A stretch of 64,000 bases of DNA from Rhizobiales bacterium NRL2 (GCA_001664005.1 CP016093.1:2239001-2303000); one strand, 5' to 3'. Shown: positions 41,885-51,508, counted from the stretch's first letter. Program-made: numbers and translations. Notes: generated from the sequence alone by a model not told the origin.

Positions 41885-42637
41885 TCAGTTGGCCGGGCCG
41901 GCCGCCTGCGCCGTCTCGTCGGCGGCGATCCAGAGGCCGTTGCCCTGGAAGTCGGGCATGGCGGCGGCGACGAAGGCCTCCATGATCTCGTCGGGATGGG
42001 GCAGCGTGTCGGGGTTCTCGCCGGGGAAGGCTGTCGCCCGCATGGCCGTCCGCGTCGGGCCGGGGTTGATCACATTGACCCGGACGGCGGTCTTCTCGAC
42101 CTCGGCGGCGTAGGTCTGCGCCAGCTTCTCCAGCGCCGCCTTGGTTGTGGCATAGACGCCCCAGTAGGGCGCGGCGCGGCGGGTGATGCCCGAGGTGACG
42201 AAAAGCGCGCGCCCGGCGTCGGAACGGCGCAGCAGCGGGTCCGTCGCGCGGATCAGCCGCCAGTTGGCGTGCACGTTGACGCGGAACACGCTCTCCCATT
42301 CGTCGGGCTGGATTTCGGCCATGGGCGTCAGTGTGCCGAGTATGCCCGCATTGCCGACCAGTATGTCGAGGCGGCCGAAGCGTTCGGCCAGCGGCGCGGC
42401 GAGCCCGTCGATCGACTGCCATTCCTTCAGGTCCATGGGCACCAGCGTGGCGCTGCCGCCGAGCCGGGCGATCTCGTCGTCCAGTTCCTCCAGTTTCCCG
42501 GCGTCCCGGGCGACCGCGACGACATGTGCGCCTTCGGCGGCGTAGCGCCGCGCGATGGCCGCGCCGATGCCGCGGGAGGCGCCGGTGACCAGGGCGATTC
42601 GGCCCTCGAGTCGCTTCAGCCGGTTCTGATCGTTCAT
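41885..42637 (-). CDS. SDR family NAD(P)-dependent oxidoreductase
   Basis: A short-chain dehydrogenase of 250 residues. TGASRGIGAAIARRYA (about 19-34) is the cofactor motif and DILVGNAGILG is the NAG motif. The serine (FVTSGITRRA) and the YATTKAALEK segment give a Ser-Tyr-Lys triad. The ATG at 42637 is preceded by GGAGG at seven bases. Substrate unknown. It diverges from alr across 124 bases and may lead the three-gene minus-strand group. Confidence 0.9.
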   Translation of the reverse strand: MNDQNRLKRLEGRIALVTGASRGIGAAIARRYAAEGAHVVAVARDAGKLEELDDEIARLGGSATLVPMDLKEWQSIDGLAAPLAERFGRLDILVGNAGILGTLTPMAEIQPDEWESVFRVNVHANWRLIRATDPLLRRSDAGRALFVTSGITRRAAPYWGVYATTKAALEKLAQTYAAEVEKTAVRVNVINPGPTRTAMRATAFPGENPDTLPHPDEIMEAFVAAAMPDFQGNGLWIAADETAQAAGPAN

Positions 42638-42761
42638 GACGAAGGCCTCCTGGGGTTCGCAACGGGCGGACAATCGCCTGCCGGGGCCGGAATCGCAAAG
42701 GTCCTGTCGCCGCACCGCGCGTCCGCGATGCGCGTCTTGAATTCGCCGCGATCCGGTGCGA

Positions 42762-43880
42762 ATGGACATGGTCATGATCCCGAAACGTCTCGCGGCAGCG
42801 ACCCTGACCATCGACCTCGGCGCGCTGGCTGACAACTGGCGGCTACTGGACCGGCTCACCGGCCGCGCCGAGACGGCGGCGGTGGTCAAGGCCGACGCCT
42901 ATGGGATCGGCATTGCCCATGCCGTCCCGGCCCTCACTGCAGCCGGCTGCCGAACGTTCTTCACCGCCCTGCCCGACGAGGGCGAACAGGTTCGCCGCCA
43001 TGCGCCGGATTCGGTCGTCTACGTTCTGGACGGCCTCCTGCCCGGGGCAGAGGACGACTATACCGCGCTGGGCCTGATCCCGGTGCTGAGCGACCTGGGC
43101 CAGATCGAGCGCTGGGGGCGTCATGCCGCGGCGCTTGGCCGGCGGCTCGCCTGCGCCATTCATCTCGACACCGGCATGACGCGTCTCGGCCTGCTGGGAC
43201 AGGCGGTGGAGCGGCTGATCGCCGAACCCGCGCTGCTGGACGGGCTGGACGTCCGGGCCTGGTTGACCCATCCGGCCTGCGCCGACCTGCCGGGGCACGA
43301 GATGAACGCCCACCAGCTCGCGCTGTTTCGCGAGCGCACCGGAAGGCTGCCCCGCGCGGCGCTCAGCGCCGCCAATTCGCCCGCCGTCTTCCTCGATCCG
43401 GAATGGCACATGGACCTGGTCCGTCCCGGGGTTGCGCTGTACGGCTCGAATCCCTCGTCCCTCTGTCGTGGCGCAATGAAGGAAGTCGTGCACCTGAAGG
43501 CGCGCGTCCTGCAGGTGCACGAGGTCACGGGAGAAAGGACCATCGGCTATGGCGCGACCCATCGCCTCGGCGCGCCCGGCCGCATCGCCACCTGCGGCGT
43601 CGGCTATGGCGACGGCTACCTCAGATCCTTCGGAAACCGCGGGTTCGGCGTGATCGCCGGCCATCGCGTGCCGCTGGTCGGACGCGTCTCCATGGACCTG
43701 ATCAGCTTCGACATCACCGGGGTGCCGGAGGGCCGGGTGGACCCGACGGCGGAGATTTCGCTCATCGGCGGCGGGGTCGATATCGACGAACTTGCTGCAA
43801 AGGGCGACACGATCGCTTATGAACTGCTCACGGGTCTGGGCGCACGCTACGCCCGCGACTATGTGGGAGCATCTGTTTGA
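42762..43880 (+). CDS. alr: Alanine racemase
   Basis: PLP enzyme that makes D-alanine for peptidoglycan. It has 372 residues from this start. K43 in AAVVKADAYGIG binds PLP. The second catalytic base, a tyrosine, is in TIGYGATHRL, followed by GYGDGYLR and GRVSMDLI. Four possible starts are crowded together (GTG 42756, ATG 42762, 42768, 42774) and none has a clear ribosome site, so the exact start is uncertain. It leads the alr-mlaE-mlaF-radA-cvpA-purF run; its stop overlaps the TTG of mlaE. Confidence 0.94.
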   Translation: MDMVMIPKRLAAATLTIDLGALADNWRLLDRLTGRAETAAVVKADAYGIGIAHAVPALTAAGCRTFFTALPDEGEQVRRHAPDSVVYVLDGLLPGAEDDYTALGLIPVLSDLGQIERWGRHAAALGRRLACAIHLDTGMTRLGLLGQAVERLIAEPALLDGLDVRAWLTHPACADLPGHEMNAHQLALFRERTGRLPRAALSAANSPAVFLDPEWHMDLVRPGVALYGSNPSSLCRGAMKEVVHLKARVLQVHEVTGERTIGYGATHRLGAPGRIATCGVGYGDGYLRSFGNRGFGVIAGHRVPLVGRVSMDLISFDITGVPEGRVDPTAEISLIGGGVDIDELAAKGDTIAYELLTGLGARYARDYVGASV

Positions 43881-44662
43881 ATTCGCGCTGGAATATCTTC
43901 GCGCTGGTCGGACGTGTCATTCTCGAGTTCCTGGCGGCCATCGGTCGCCTGTGCGTCTTCACCGGCCATGGGCTGCGCCATTGCGTGACCCCGCCCTGGT
44001 ATCCTCGGCTGCTGCTGCGGCAGATGCTGCAGATCGGCTACTACTCGCTGCCGGTGATCGGTCTAACCGCGTTCTTCACCGGCGCGGTGCTCGCGCTGCA
44101 GATCTACATTGGCGGGTCGCGGTTCAATGCCGAAAGCCTCGTCTCCTCGATCGTGGTGCTGGGCATCACGCGCGAACTGGGGCCGGTCATCGGCGGTCTG
44201 ATGGTCGCGGGCCGGGTCAGCGCCGCCATGGCGGCCGAAATCGGCACCATGCGGGTGACCGAGCAGATCGATGCCCTGACCACGCTGTCGACCAATCCGT
44301 TCAAGTATCTTGTCGCGCCGCGCCTGATCGCCGGGGCCACCATGCTGCCGCTGCTGGTGCTCGTCGCCGACATCATCGGCGTCTTCGGCGGCTTCGTGAT
44401 CGGCACCCAGAAGCTGGGCTTCAACATCGGCAACTACATCTCCAGCACCATCAACTTCCTGCACGTGGACGACGTCGTTTCCGGCCTGGTGAAGGCGGCG
44501 ATCTTCGGCTTCCTGATTTCGCTGATGGGCTGCTATCACGGCTTCATGAGCCGCGGCGGCGCCCAGGGCGTCGGCCGCGCCACCACCAACGCGGTGGTCA
44601 GTGCCTCGATCCTGATCCTCATTTCCAATTACGTGGTCACGGAGCTCTTCTTCGCGCAATGA
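43877..44662 (+). CDS. mlaE: MlaE-family lipid ABC transporter permease
   Basis: Inner-membrane permease of a phospholipid transport system that helps keep outer-membrane asymmetry. It has 261 residues and five or six hydrophobic segments. The motifs ILGITRELGPVIGGLMVAGRVSAA and AEIGTMRVTEQIDAL are diagnostic of the family. Translation starts at TTG 43877, overlapping the alr stop as TTGA. Its own stop overlaps mlaF as ATGA. The substrate-carrying MlaD partner is not in this window. Confidence 0.9.
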   Translation: MNSRWNIFALVGRVILEFLAAIGRLCVFTGHGLRHCVTPPWYPRLLLRQMLQIGYYSLPVIGLTAFFTGAVLALQIYIGGSRFNAESLVSSIVVLGITRELGPVIGGLMVAGRVSAAMAAEIGTMRVTEQIDALTTLSTNPFKYLVAPRLIAGATMLPLLVLVADIIGVFGGFVIGTQKLGFNIGNYISSTINFLHVDDVVSGLVKAAIFGFLISLMGCYHGFMSRGGAQGVGRATTNAVVSASILILISNYVVTELFFAQ

Positions 44663-45435
44663 ACGCCCAGCCGAAAATCGCCATGAAGGGCGTCACCAAG
44701 TCCTTCGGTTCGAAGCAGGTGCTGCGCGGCATCGACCTGGAGGTGGGCGAAGCGGAATCGCTGGTCGTGATCGGCGGTTCCGGCACCGGCAAGTCGGTCA
44801 TGATCAAGACCGTTCTGGGCATCGTCCGTCCCGACGGCGGCTCGATCCGGATCGATGGCGAGGAAATCGCCGACGCCGGGCCCGCCGAGCGCGAGAAGCA
44901 CATGAAGAAGATGGGCATGCTGTTCCAGGGCTCGGCCCTGTTCGACAGCCTGCCGGTCTGGGAGAACGTCGCCTTCGGCCTGATCCAGGGTCAGCGGATG
45001 AAACGCTCGGAAGCGCGGGAGGCCGCGGAGGCCAAGCTGGCGCAGGTCGGCCTGAACGCCGAAGTCGGCGAACTGATGCCGGCGGAACTGTCGGGCGGCA
45101 TGCAGAAGCGCGTGGCGCTGGCCCGCGCCATCGCCACGGACCCGGAGATCATCTTCTTCGACGAGCCGACGACGGGACTCGATCCCATCATGGCCGACGT
45201 GATCAACGACCTGATCGTCAAATGCGTGCGGGAGCTGGGCGCGACTGCGGTTTCGATCACCCATGACATGGCCTCGGCGCGGAAGATCGCCGATCGGGTG
45301 GCGATGATCTACGAAGGGCGTATCCTCTGGGCCGGCGCCGCCGAAGACATCGACGATTCGGGCAACGAGTATGTCGACCAGTTCGTCCACGGCCGGGCCG
45401 AGGGACCGATACAGATGCAGGTCCGCAAGCTGTGA
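44659..45435 (+). CDS. mlaF: MlaF-like ABC transporter ATP-binding protein
   Basis: ATPase partner of the preceding permease, 258 residues. Walker A is GGSGTGKSVMIK, with SV in place of the usual ST as in MlaF relatives. The signature is LSGGMQKRVALARAI and Walker B is IIFFDEPTTGLDP. The ATG at 44659 overlaps the permease stop. The reading frame is open back into alr, but that part is spurious. It ends 21 bases before radA. Confidence 0.92.
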   Translation: MNAQPKIAMKGVTKSFGSKQVLRGIDLEVGEAESLVVIGGSGTGKSVMIKTVLGIVRPDGGSIRIDGEEIADAGPAEREKHMKKMGMLFQGSALFDSLPVWENVAFGLIQGQRMKRSEAREAAEAKLAQVGLNAEVGELMPAELSGGMQKRVALARAIATDPEIIFFDEPTTGLDPIMADVINDLIVKCVRELGATAVSITHDMASARKIADRVAMIYEGRILWAGAAEDIDDSGNEYVDQFVHGRAEGPIQMQVRKL

Positions 45436-45456
45436 TGGAGGAAGTTCAGGGCTGAG

Positions 45457-46836
45457 ATGGCCAGGGCGAGCCGCCGATATGTCTGCCGCGAATGCGGCGC
45501 GGTCTATCCGAAATGGCGCGGCTTCTGCGACTCCTGTGGCGCGGCGGACAGCGTCGAGGAGGAAACGGCCAGCGCGCGGCCCCGGGCCTTTGGCGTGATA
45601 CAGGGCGGCGGCCGCAAGCGGGCCGCCGAGTTGACCGATCTTTCCGTCGAGACACTGGACGAGCCGCGCCGCACCAGCGGTGTCGTCGAACTGGACCGCG
45701 TGCTGGGCGGGGGTCTGGTGCGCGGCTCGGCCATCCTGATCGGCGGCGACCCCGGTATCGGCAAGTCCACGCTGCTGCTCCAGTCCGCGGCCCGGATGGC
45801 CGCGACCGGCCAGAAGGTCGTCTACATCTCCGGGGAGGAAGCGACGGCGCAGATCGCCATGCGCGCGCGCCGGCTGGGCGTCGACGGCGCCTCGATGAAG
45901 GTCGCCAACGCCAATGCGCTGGGCGAGATCATGGCGGCTCTGGAACAGGGGCCCGCGCCGGATCTGCTGGTGATCGATTCCATCCAGACCGTCTTCTCCG
46001 AGAATCTCGACAGCGCGCCGGGCACCGTTGCCCAGGTGAGGGCCTGCGGCCACGAACTGGTGCAGTACGCCAAGCAGTCGGGCGCGGCGGTGGTGCTGGT
46101 CGGTCACGTCACCAAGGATGGGCAGATCGCGGGACCCCGCGTGCTGGAGCACATGGTCGACACGGTGCTGTACTTCGAAGGCGACCGCAGCCACCAGTTC
46201 CGGATCCTGCGCGCGGTCAAGAACCGCTTCGGCGCCGCCGACGAGATCGGCGTCTTCGAGATGGCCGAGAAGGGCCTGATGGAGACGCCCAACCCTTCGG
46301 CGCTGTTCCTGGGCGACCGAGACGAGCCGGTGGCCGGCGCGTCGATATTCGCCGGCATGGAGGGCAGCCGGCCGATCCTGGTGGAGATTCAGGCGCTGGT
46401 GGCGCCATCGCCGCTGGCCACGCCCCGGCGTGCCGTCGTCGGCTGGGACAGCGGTCGGCTGGCCATGATCCTGGCTGTGCTCGATACCCGTCTCGGCCTC
46501 TCGCTGGGGCAGAACGAGGTCTATCTCAACGTCGCGGGCGGGCTGCGCATCGGCGAGCCCGCCGCCGACCTGGCCGTCGCCGCGGCCCTGCTGTCTTCGC
46601 TGGCGGACCGGCCGCTGCCGGCGGCCACCGTGGTTTTCGGGGAGGTCGGGCTGGCCGGCGAGGTGCGCCGCGTCGCCCGGGCCGAGGCGCGGCTGAAGGA
46701 AGCGGCCAAGCTGGGTTTCCGCCGCGCCATCGCGCCGTCGGGCTCCGAGGGGCGGGATCTGCTGGAAACGACGGAGATCGACGGGCTGCACAGGCTGTTC
46801 AGCCTTTTCCCTCTGGACGAGGAACAGGGCGCATGA
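45457..46836 (+). CDS. radA: DNA repair protein RadA
   Basis: DnaB-like helicase that extends recombination D-loops with RecA. It has 459 residues. The N-terminal zinc finger is C10, C13, C24 and C27. The RecA-like core has Walker A GGDPGIGKSTLLLQ near 97 and the RadA-specific motif KNRFG near 255. The C-terminal Lon-protease-like domain (from about 290) has no catalytic function expected. Its stop overlaps the cvpA start by four bases. Confidence 0.97.
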   Translation: MARASRRYVCRECGAVYPKWRGFCDSCGAADSVEEETASARPRAFGVIQGGGRKRAAELTDLSVETLDEPRRTSGVVELDRVLGGGLVRGSAILIGGDPGIGKSTLLLQSAARMAATGQKVVYISGEEATAQIAMRARRLGVDGASMKVANANALGEIMAALEQGPAPDLLVIDSIQTVFSENLDSAPGTVAQVRACGHELVQYAKQSGAAVVLVGHVTKDGQIAGPRVLEHMVDTVLYFEGDRSHQFRILRAVKNRFGAADEIGVFEMAEKGLMETPNPSALFLGDRDEPVAGASIFAGMEGSRPILVEIQALVAPSPLATPRRAVVGWDSGRLAMILAVLDTRLGLSLGQNEVYLNVAGGLRIGEPAADLAVAAALLSSLADRPLPAATVVFGEVGLAGEVRRVARAEARLKEAAKLGFRRAIAPSGSEGRDLLETTEIDGLHRLFSLFPLDEEQGA

Positions 46837-47483
46837 CCTTCGCCGACCTCGTCGTCATCGGCATCATCGCCATTTCGGTGCTGTTCAGCTTCTTCTTCGG
46901 TTTCGTATGGGAAGTGCTGTTCTTCGCCAGCTGGGTCGGGGCGGCCCTGGCGGCGTATTTCGGCTTTCCCCATGTCAGCCCGTGGGTCGAGGCGCAGATC
47001 GGTTATGGCCTCGGCGCCGACATCGTTTCGGCCGTCGCGATCTTCATCGCCGCCCTTGTCATCCTGATGATCGTTACCCAGTTCATTGCCGGCCGGGTGC
47101 GCCGCAGCGGCGCGGTCAGCATCGCCGACAGGCTGCTGGGCATCCTGTTCGGCGCAGCCCGGGGCGCGCTCGTGGTGATTGCGCTCTGGCTGGTGATCGA
47201 CTACATCGCCCCCGACGATCCGCCCGAAACGGTAAGGGACGCGCGCAGCCTGCCGCTGGTCAAGCAGGCCGCCGAGACAGTACTTTCCACGGTGCCGCAG
47301 GCACTGAAGGAGCGCGCCCGCGCCGCGAGCGACGATGCCCGCGAGAAGGCCGGGGCGGCCGAAGACATGATGGACGCGGGCCGCCGTCTGCAAGGCCAGA
47401 ACGAGACGCCCGGCAAGGGCTACAGCGAAGAAGACAGCCGCCAGCTCGAGCGGATGATCGACGGTAACACCAACGACCGGTGA
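46833..47483 (+). CDS. cvpA: CvpA family membrane protein
   Basis: Inner-membrane protein of 216 residues. Four helices lie in the first 125 residues (TFADLVVIGIIAISVLFSFFFG onward). A charged, probably helical or disordered C-terminal tail follows. CvpA in E. coli is linked to colicin V production and envelope stress; its biochemical role is unknown. The placement just before purF is widely conserved. The ATG at 46833 overlaps radA; purF starts seven bases after the stop. Confidence 0.93.
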   Translation: MTFADLVVIGIIAISVLFSFFFGFVWEVLFFASWVGAALAAYFGFPHVSPWVEAQIGYGLGADIVSAVAIFIAALVILMIVTQFIAGRVRRSGAVSIADRLLGILFGAARGALVVIALWLVIDYIAPDDPPETVRDARSLPLVKQAAETVLSTVPQALKERARAASDDAREKAGAAEDMMDAGRRLQGQNETPGKGYSEEDSRQLERMIDGNTNDR

Positions 47484-47490
47484 CCCCTGA

Positions 47491-49035
47491 ATGAATGACA
47501 TGCTGACGACGCGTCCCTTCGATGCCGACGACGATCATTTCCACGAGGAATGCGCCGTCTTCGGCATCTGGGGCGCGGGATCCGACGAGGACAACCCCAG
47601 CCGCGCCGCCGCCATCACCGCGACCGGACTGCACGCGCTGCAGCATCGCGGCCAGGAGGCCTGCGGTATCGTCGCCTTCGACAAGAGCCAGTTCCTGGTC
47701 CACCGGGCCGTCGGGCTGGTCGGCGACGTCTTCGGCAAGGGCAAGGCCGATCGCGGCGGCGCCGGCCCATTGACCCGGCTGGTCGGCTCGTCGGCCATCG
47801 GCCATACGCGCTACGCCACGTCCGGCAAGGGCGCGGGGCCGGCGTCGATCCGCAATATCCAGCCGCTCTGGACCGATCTGGACGAGACCGGCGGCTTCGC
47901 GCTCGCCCACAACGGGAATCTGACCAACGCGATGGCCCTGAAGGCGGAACTGCGCGCCGAGGGACGCCGGTTCCAGTCGACCAGCGACACCGAGGTGATC
48001 CTGGACCTGATGGCCCGCAGCCGGGAGCGCCGGCTCGCCAACCGCCTGATCGACGCCCTGAGCCGCGTCGTGGGCGCCTACTCGATCGTCGGCCTTTCGG
48101 CCAAGAAGCTGATCGGCGTACGCGACCCCTCGGGCGTGCGTCCGCTGGTGCTCGGCCGGCTCGACAACGCCTGGATCATCTGCTCGGAGACCTGCGCGCT
48201 GGATATCGTCGGCGCCACTTTCGTGCGCGATATCGAGCCCGGTGAGATGATCGTCATCGACGAGGACGGCATGCAGACGCGCCGCATCGGCGCCGCGCCG
48301 CGCCGCTTCTGCATTTTCGAATACATCTATTTTTCCCGTCCTGATTCCTTCGTCGAAGGCCGCAATGTCTACAGCATCCGCCAGGCCATCGGCCGGGAGC
48401 TGGCGAAGGAGGAGACGCACAGCGCCGACATGGTCATCCCGGTGCCCGATTCAGGCACGCCGGCCGCAGTGGGCTACGCCAAGGAAAGCGGTATCCCGTT
48501 CGAACTGGCGGTGACGCGCAGCCAGCTCGCCGGCCGCAGCTTCATCGAGCCGGATCAGGAAAGCCGCGAGCAGGTCGTGCGCCGCAAGCTGAACGTCAAC
48601 CGCGACATGGTCAGGGGCAAGAGCGTGGTGCTGGTCGACGATTCCATCGTCCGCGGCACCACGTCGAAGATCCTGGTGAAGATGTTCCGCGATGCCGGGG
48701 TGCGCGAGGTTCACATGCGCATCGCCAGTCCGCCGACGCGCAGCCCCTGCTATTACGGTGTCGACACGCCCTCCAAGGGTGAACTGATCTTCAATCAGTA
48801 CGCCAATCTGGAGCAGATGGAGCGTCATCTGGGCGTCGACAGCCTGCGCTATCTCTCGGTTCCGGGCATGTACCGGGCGGTCGGTGAGACCGACATCCCC
48901 GAGGATGAGACCGAATGCGGCGCGAAGGCCGGCTATTGCGACGCCTGTTTCACGGGGAAATATCCGATCCGGCTGGTCGACAATTCCGAAGGCAGCGTCA
49001 CCCAGAAGGATCTGTTCCGCGAACTCGGCTACTGA
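47491..49035 (+). CDS. purF: Amidophosphoribosyltransferase PurF
   Basis: Commits PRPP to purine synthesis by adding ammonia from glutamine. It has 514 residues. C21 in HEECAVFGIWG would be the N-terminal nucleophile after removal of a 20-residue propeptide. VVLVDDSIVRGTT is the PRPP loop. Extra cysteines in SPCYYGVD and ECGAKAGYCDACFTGKYP suggest the Bacillus-type enzyme with propeptide and [4Fe-4S] cluster. Its end overlaps the convergent esterase gene by seven bases. Confidence 0.97.
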   Translation: MNDMLTTRPFDADDDHFHEECAVFGIWGAGSDEDNPSRAAAITATGLHALQHRGQEACGIVAFDKSQFLVHRAVGLVGDVFGKGKADRGGAGPLTRLVGSSAIGHTRYATSGKGAGPASIRNIQPLWTDLDETGGFALAHNGNLTNAMALKAELRAEGRRFQSTSDTEVILDLMARSRERRLANRLIDALSRVVGAYSIVGLSAKKLIGVRDPSGVRPLVLGRLDNAWIICSETCALDIVGATFVRDIEPGEMIVIDEDGMQTRRIGAAPRRFCIFEYIYFSRPDSFVEGRNVYSIRQAIGRELAKEETHSADMVIPVPDSGTPAAVGYAKESGIPFELAVTRSQLAGRSFIEPDQESREQVVRRKLNVNRDMVRGKSVVLVDDSIVRGTTSKILVKMFRDAGVREVHMRIASPPTRSPCYYGVDTPSKGELIFNQYANLEQMERHLGVDSLRYLSVPGMYRAVGETDIPEDETECGAKAGYCDACFTGKYPIRLVDNSEGSVTQKDLFRELGY

Positions 49036-49877
49036 CCCGGGGGCCGCGCTTCCGCCAGTTCGGATTCGATGAAGGTGGCGATCATGTGCCGTGTCGCCGC
49101 TTCCTGGCAGTCGCGCAGATGCGTCAGGTGTCCGGGGCCATTGCAGTCATAGCCCACGAGCTGCACTGAATCGGGCCAGGTCTCGGTCAGGAAGCGGAGC
49201 TCCTGCGGCCGGTTGAACTGGTCGCCCTCATAGGCGAAGACCAGCGCGTCCATCCTCTCCGCCGTCTTCATGTGCGCGATCTGCCTTGGCCGCGCCTCCT
49301 GCCGCCAGCGCGGGTAGACGTTGATCTCGTCGCGGGGGCCGGCAAAGGACGGGGCGAAGGCGATTGCACCGTTGAAGCTGTCGCCATGCTCGATGGCGGC
49401 CATGAGCGAGGACCAGCCGCCGGCCGAGTGGCCGGCCACGAAGATGCGCTCCGCTGTGACGCCCAGGGCGTTCAGCTGCGCAATCGCTTCGGCGATCTCG
49501 TCGACGCGCTGATAGATGTAATTGCCCGTCGGCCGGTCGCGGTCTTCGAGCGTTTCCGAACAGAGCCGGTAGACATGGAGGCGCTGCATCCTGAGTCCGC
49601 GGAGACTGGGCGGCACGCTGTTGTGGAAGGCGTCGCAGTCCTCACGGCGCTGGGGCCGCTCCGTGCCGTGGTTGTAGATCACGACGATTGCGCTTCCGGG
49701 CCGGTCGATGGCATCGGGGCTGTCGACGATCCGGGCCTCGGGCGGCAGCGTCGATGCCGCCTGCGGGACGCTGTTGATCGAGGGCGGGCCGGTGTTGTCG
49801 CGCGCGCCGCCTTCCTCGCCGCAGGCGGCAGCCAGAAACAGCGTCAGCAGGGAGAGGGCCGCCATCGTCGGTCTCAT
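49029..49877 (-). CDS. Lipoprotein with alpha/beta-hydrolase (esterase) fold
   Basis: A 282-residue predicted lipoprotein. The signal MRPTMAALSLLTLFLAAACGEEG ends in a lipobox with the lipid-bearing cysteine at 19. The mature part has a nucleophile elbow GHSAGG in RIFVAGHSAGGWSSLMA, a likely acid in YEGDQFNRPQ and a C-terminal histidine in GPGHLTHL. The ATG at 49877 is chosen for the signal peptide; the upstream frame is inside dnaB antisense. The substrate is unknown; dienelactone hydrolase relatives are the closest recognisable type. It follows dnaB on the same strand. Confidence 0.78.
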   Translation of the reverse strand: MRPTMAALSLLTLFLAAACGEEGGARDNTGPPSINSVPQAASTLPPEARIVDSPDAIDRPGSAIVVIYNHGTERPQRREDCDAFHNSVPPSLRGLRMQRLHVYRLCSETLEDRDRPTGNYIYQRVDEIAEAIAQLNALGVTAERIFVAGHSAGGWSSLMAAIEHGDSFNGAIAFAPSFAGPRDEINVYPRWRQEARPRQIAHMKTAERMDALVFAYEGDQFNRPQELRFLTETWPDSVQLVGYDCNGPGHLTHLRDCQEAATRHMIATFIESELAEARPPGQ

Positions 49878-49953
49878 CTGTCTGCGGCCCTTTGCGGTCG
49901 GTGACGCTCCCGTCGTTAACTGTCGATCCGAACCCGCCCGTTCAACCCTTGGC

Positions 49954-51465
49954 TCAGTGAATCTCGCTCGGGTCGTGATGGGTGTCCAGATTGCGGAAGA
50001 TGGTGAACTCGGGTTCGAAGAAGACCTCCATCGTGCCCGTGGGGCCGTGGCGCTGCTTGCCGATGATGACTTCCGCGCGGTTGTAGATCTGCGCCATCTT
50101 CTGCTGCCACTGCTCCATCTCGGCGAAGTTTTCCTCGTCGGGCTTGTCCTTCTGGGCGTAGTAGGCCTCGCGGTAGACGAACATGACGACATCCGCGTCC
50201 TGTTCGATGGAGCCGGATTCGCGCAGGTCCGAGAGCTGCGGCCGCTTGTCCTCGCGCTGCTCCACCTGGCGCGAGAGCTGGGACAGGGCGAGGACAGGCA
50301 CGTTCAGTTCCTTGGCGACCGCCTTCAGTCCCTGGGTAATCTCGGTCAGTTCCTGGACCCGGTTCTCGACGCGCTTCTGCCCGGACGGCCGCATGAGCTG
50401 AATGTAGTCGATAATGATCAGGCCGAGGCCGTGCTGGCGCTTCAGCCGTCTGGCGCGGGAGCGGAGCTGGGCGATGGAGAGCGCCGGCGTATCGTCGATG
50501 AACAGCGGCAGGTCCATCAGTTCCTGCGTCGCGGGCACCACTGTGTTGAGATAGGCGTTCTTGTCGATGCGCCCGGTGCGGAGGTCGCTGGAACTGATCC
50601 GGGTCTGTTCGGAGACGATACGGGTGGCGAGCTGTTCGCGGCTCATTTCCAGGCTGAAGACGCCGACCACGGCGCCTTCGGCGTCCACGATATCGCCGGC
50701 GTCGTTGTAGATCGGCCGGTAGGCGCGCGTGGCGTTCAGCGCAATGGTCATGGCCAGCGCAGACTTGCCCATGCCCGGTCGGCCGGCGAGAATCAGCAGG
50801 TCCGTGCGATGCAGGCCGCCCAGGCGCTGGTCCATCTCGCGCAGTCCCGTGGTCACGCCGACGAGTTGGCCTTCGCGTTTGTAGGCCGCCTCGATGCGGT
50901 CGAGACTCTCGGCCACGGCGATCTTGAAGGATCGGAAGTCGTTCTTGACCTCGCCGGCCTCGGCCAGGGTGTAGAGGCGCGATTCCGCGTCTTCGATCTG
51001 CTGGCTCGCCGCGTCGGTGAGGTCCGCCGTGCGCCCGCGCTCGGCCATTTCCTCGCTGAGCAGGATGATTTCCCGGCGGAGGAAGAGATCGTAGAGGATG
51101 CGGGCGTATTCCTCGGCCCGGATGACGTTGACCGCGCGCGCCGTCAGGTCGACGAGGTAGCCGGGGCCGCCCAGTTCCCTGATCGCCGCATCCTGTTCGA
51201 AGCGGGTCTTCAGCGTGACCGGATTGGCCAGTTCGCCGCGCTCGATCAGGGTCAGGATGGATTCGTAGATGCGGCCGTGCAACGGCTGGAAGAAGTGCTC
51301 AGGCTTCAGGAAGTCGAGCACCCGCGCCGCCGCGTCGTTGTTGTAGAGCAGGGCGCCGAGAAGCTGCTGCTCGGCCTCGAGATTGTGAGGCAGAACCTTC
51401 GGTGCGGCGTCGCCGCCTTCGTGGTCCGGCGCATCGCCGGGGAACGCTGTGATGTTGTCGGACAT
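49954..51465 (-). CDS. dnaB: Replicative DNA helicase DnaB
   Basis: Hexameric helicase of the replication fork. It has 503 residues. The N-terminal collar domain (PHNLEAEQQLLGALLYNNDAA) leads to a RecA-type core. Walker A is AGRPGMGKSALA and Walker B is LGLIIIDYIQLMRPSG. An insertion before FSLEMS (YNDAGDIVDAEGA) is usual for alphaproteobacteria. The ATG at 51465 is preceded by AGGATCGGGA; the frame is open nine codons further. Upstream lie a hairpin and DnaA-box-like sequences. Confidence 0.97.
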   Translation of the reverse strand: MSDNITAFPGDAPDHEGGDAAPKVLPHNLEAEQQLLGALLYNNDAAARVLDFLKPEHFFQPLHGRIYESILTLIERGELANPVTLKTRFEQDAAIRELGGPGYLVDLTARAVNVIRAEEYARILYDLFLRREIILLSEEMAERGRTADLTDAASQQIEDAESRLYTLAEAGEVKNDFRSFKIAVAESLDRIEAAYKREGQLVGVTTGLREMDQRLGGLHRTDLLILAGRPGMGKSALAMTIALNATRAYRPIYNDAGDIVDAEGAVVGVFSLEMSREQLATRIVSEQTRISSSDLRTGRIDKNAYLNTVVPATQELMDLPLFIDDTPALSIAQLRSRARRLKRQHGLGLIIIDYIQLMRPSGQKRVENRVQELTEITQGLKAVAKELNVPVLALSQLSRQVEQREDKRPQLSDLRESGSIEQDADVVMFVYREAYYAQKDKPDEENFAEMEQWQQKMAQIYNRAEVIIGKQRHGPTGTMEVFFEPEFTIFRNLDTHHDPSEIH

Positions 51466-51508
51466 GGTCCCGATCCTATCACGGCGCGCCACGCGGATCA
51501 GGATCGAA

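Noticed and set aside
45492-46832. A 663-codon frame running through radA into cvpA, apparently a large fusion protein
   Set aside because: Only the last 216 codons, from ATG 46833, match CvpA. The front part is radA read in another frame.
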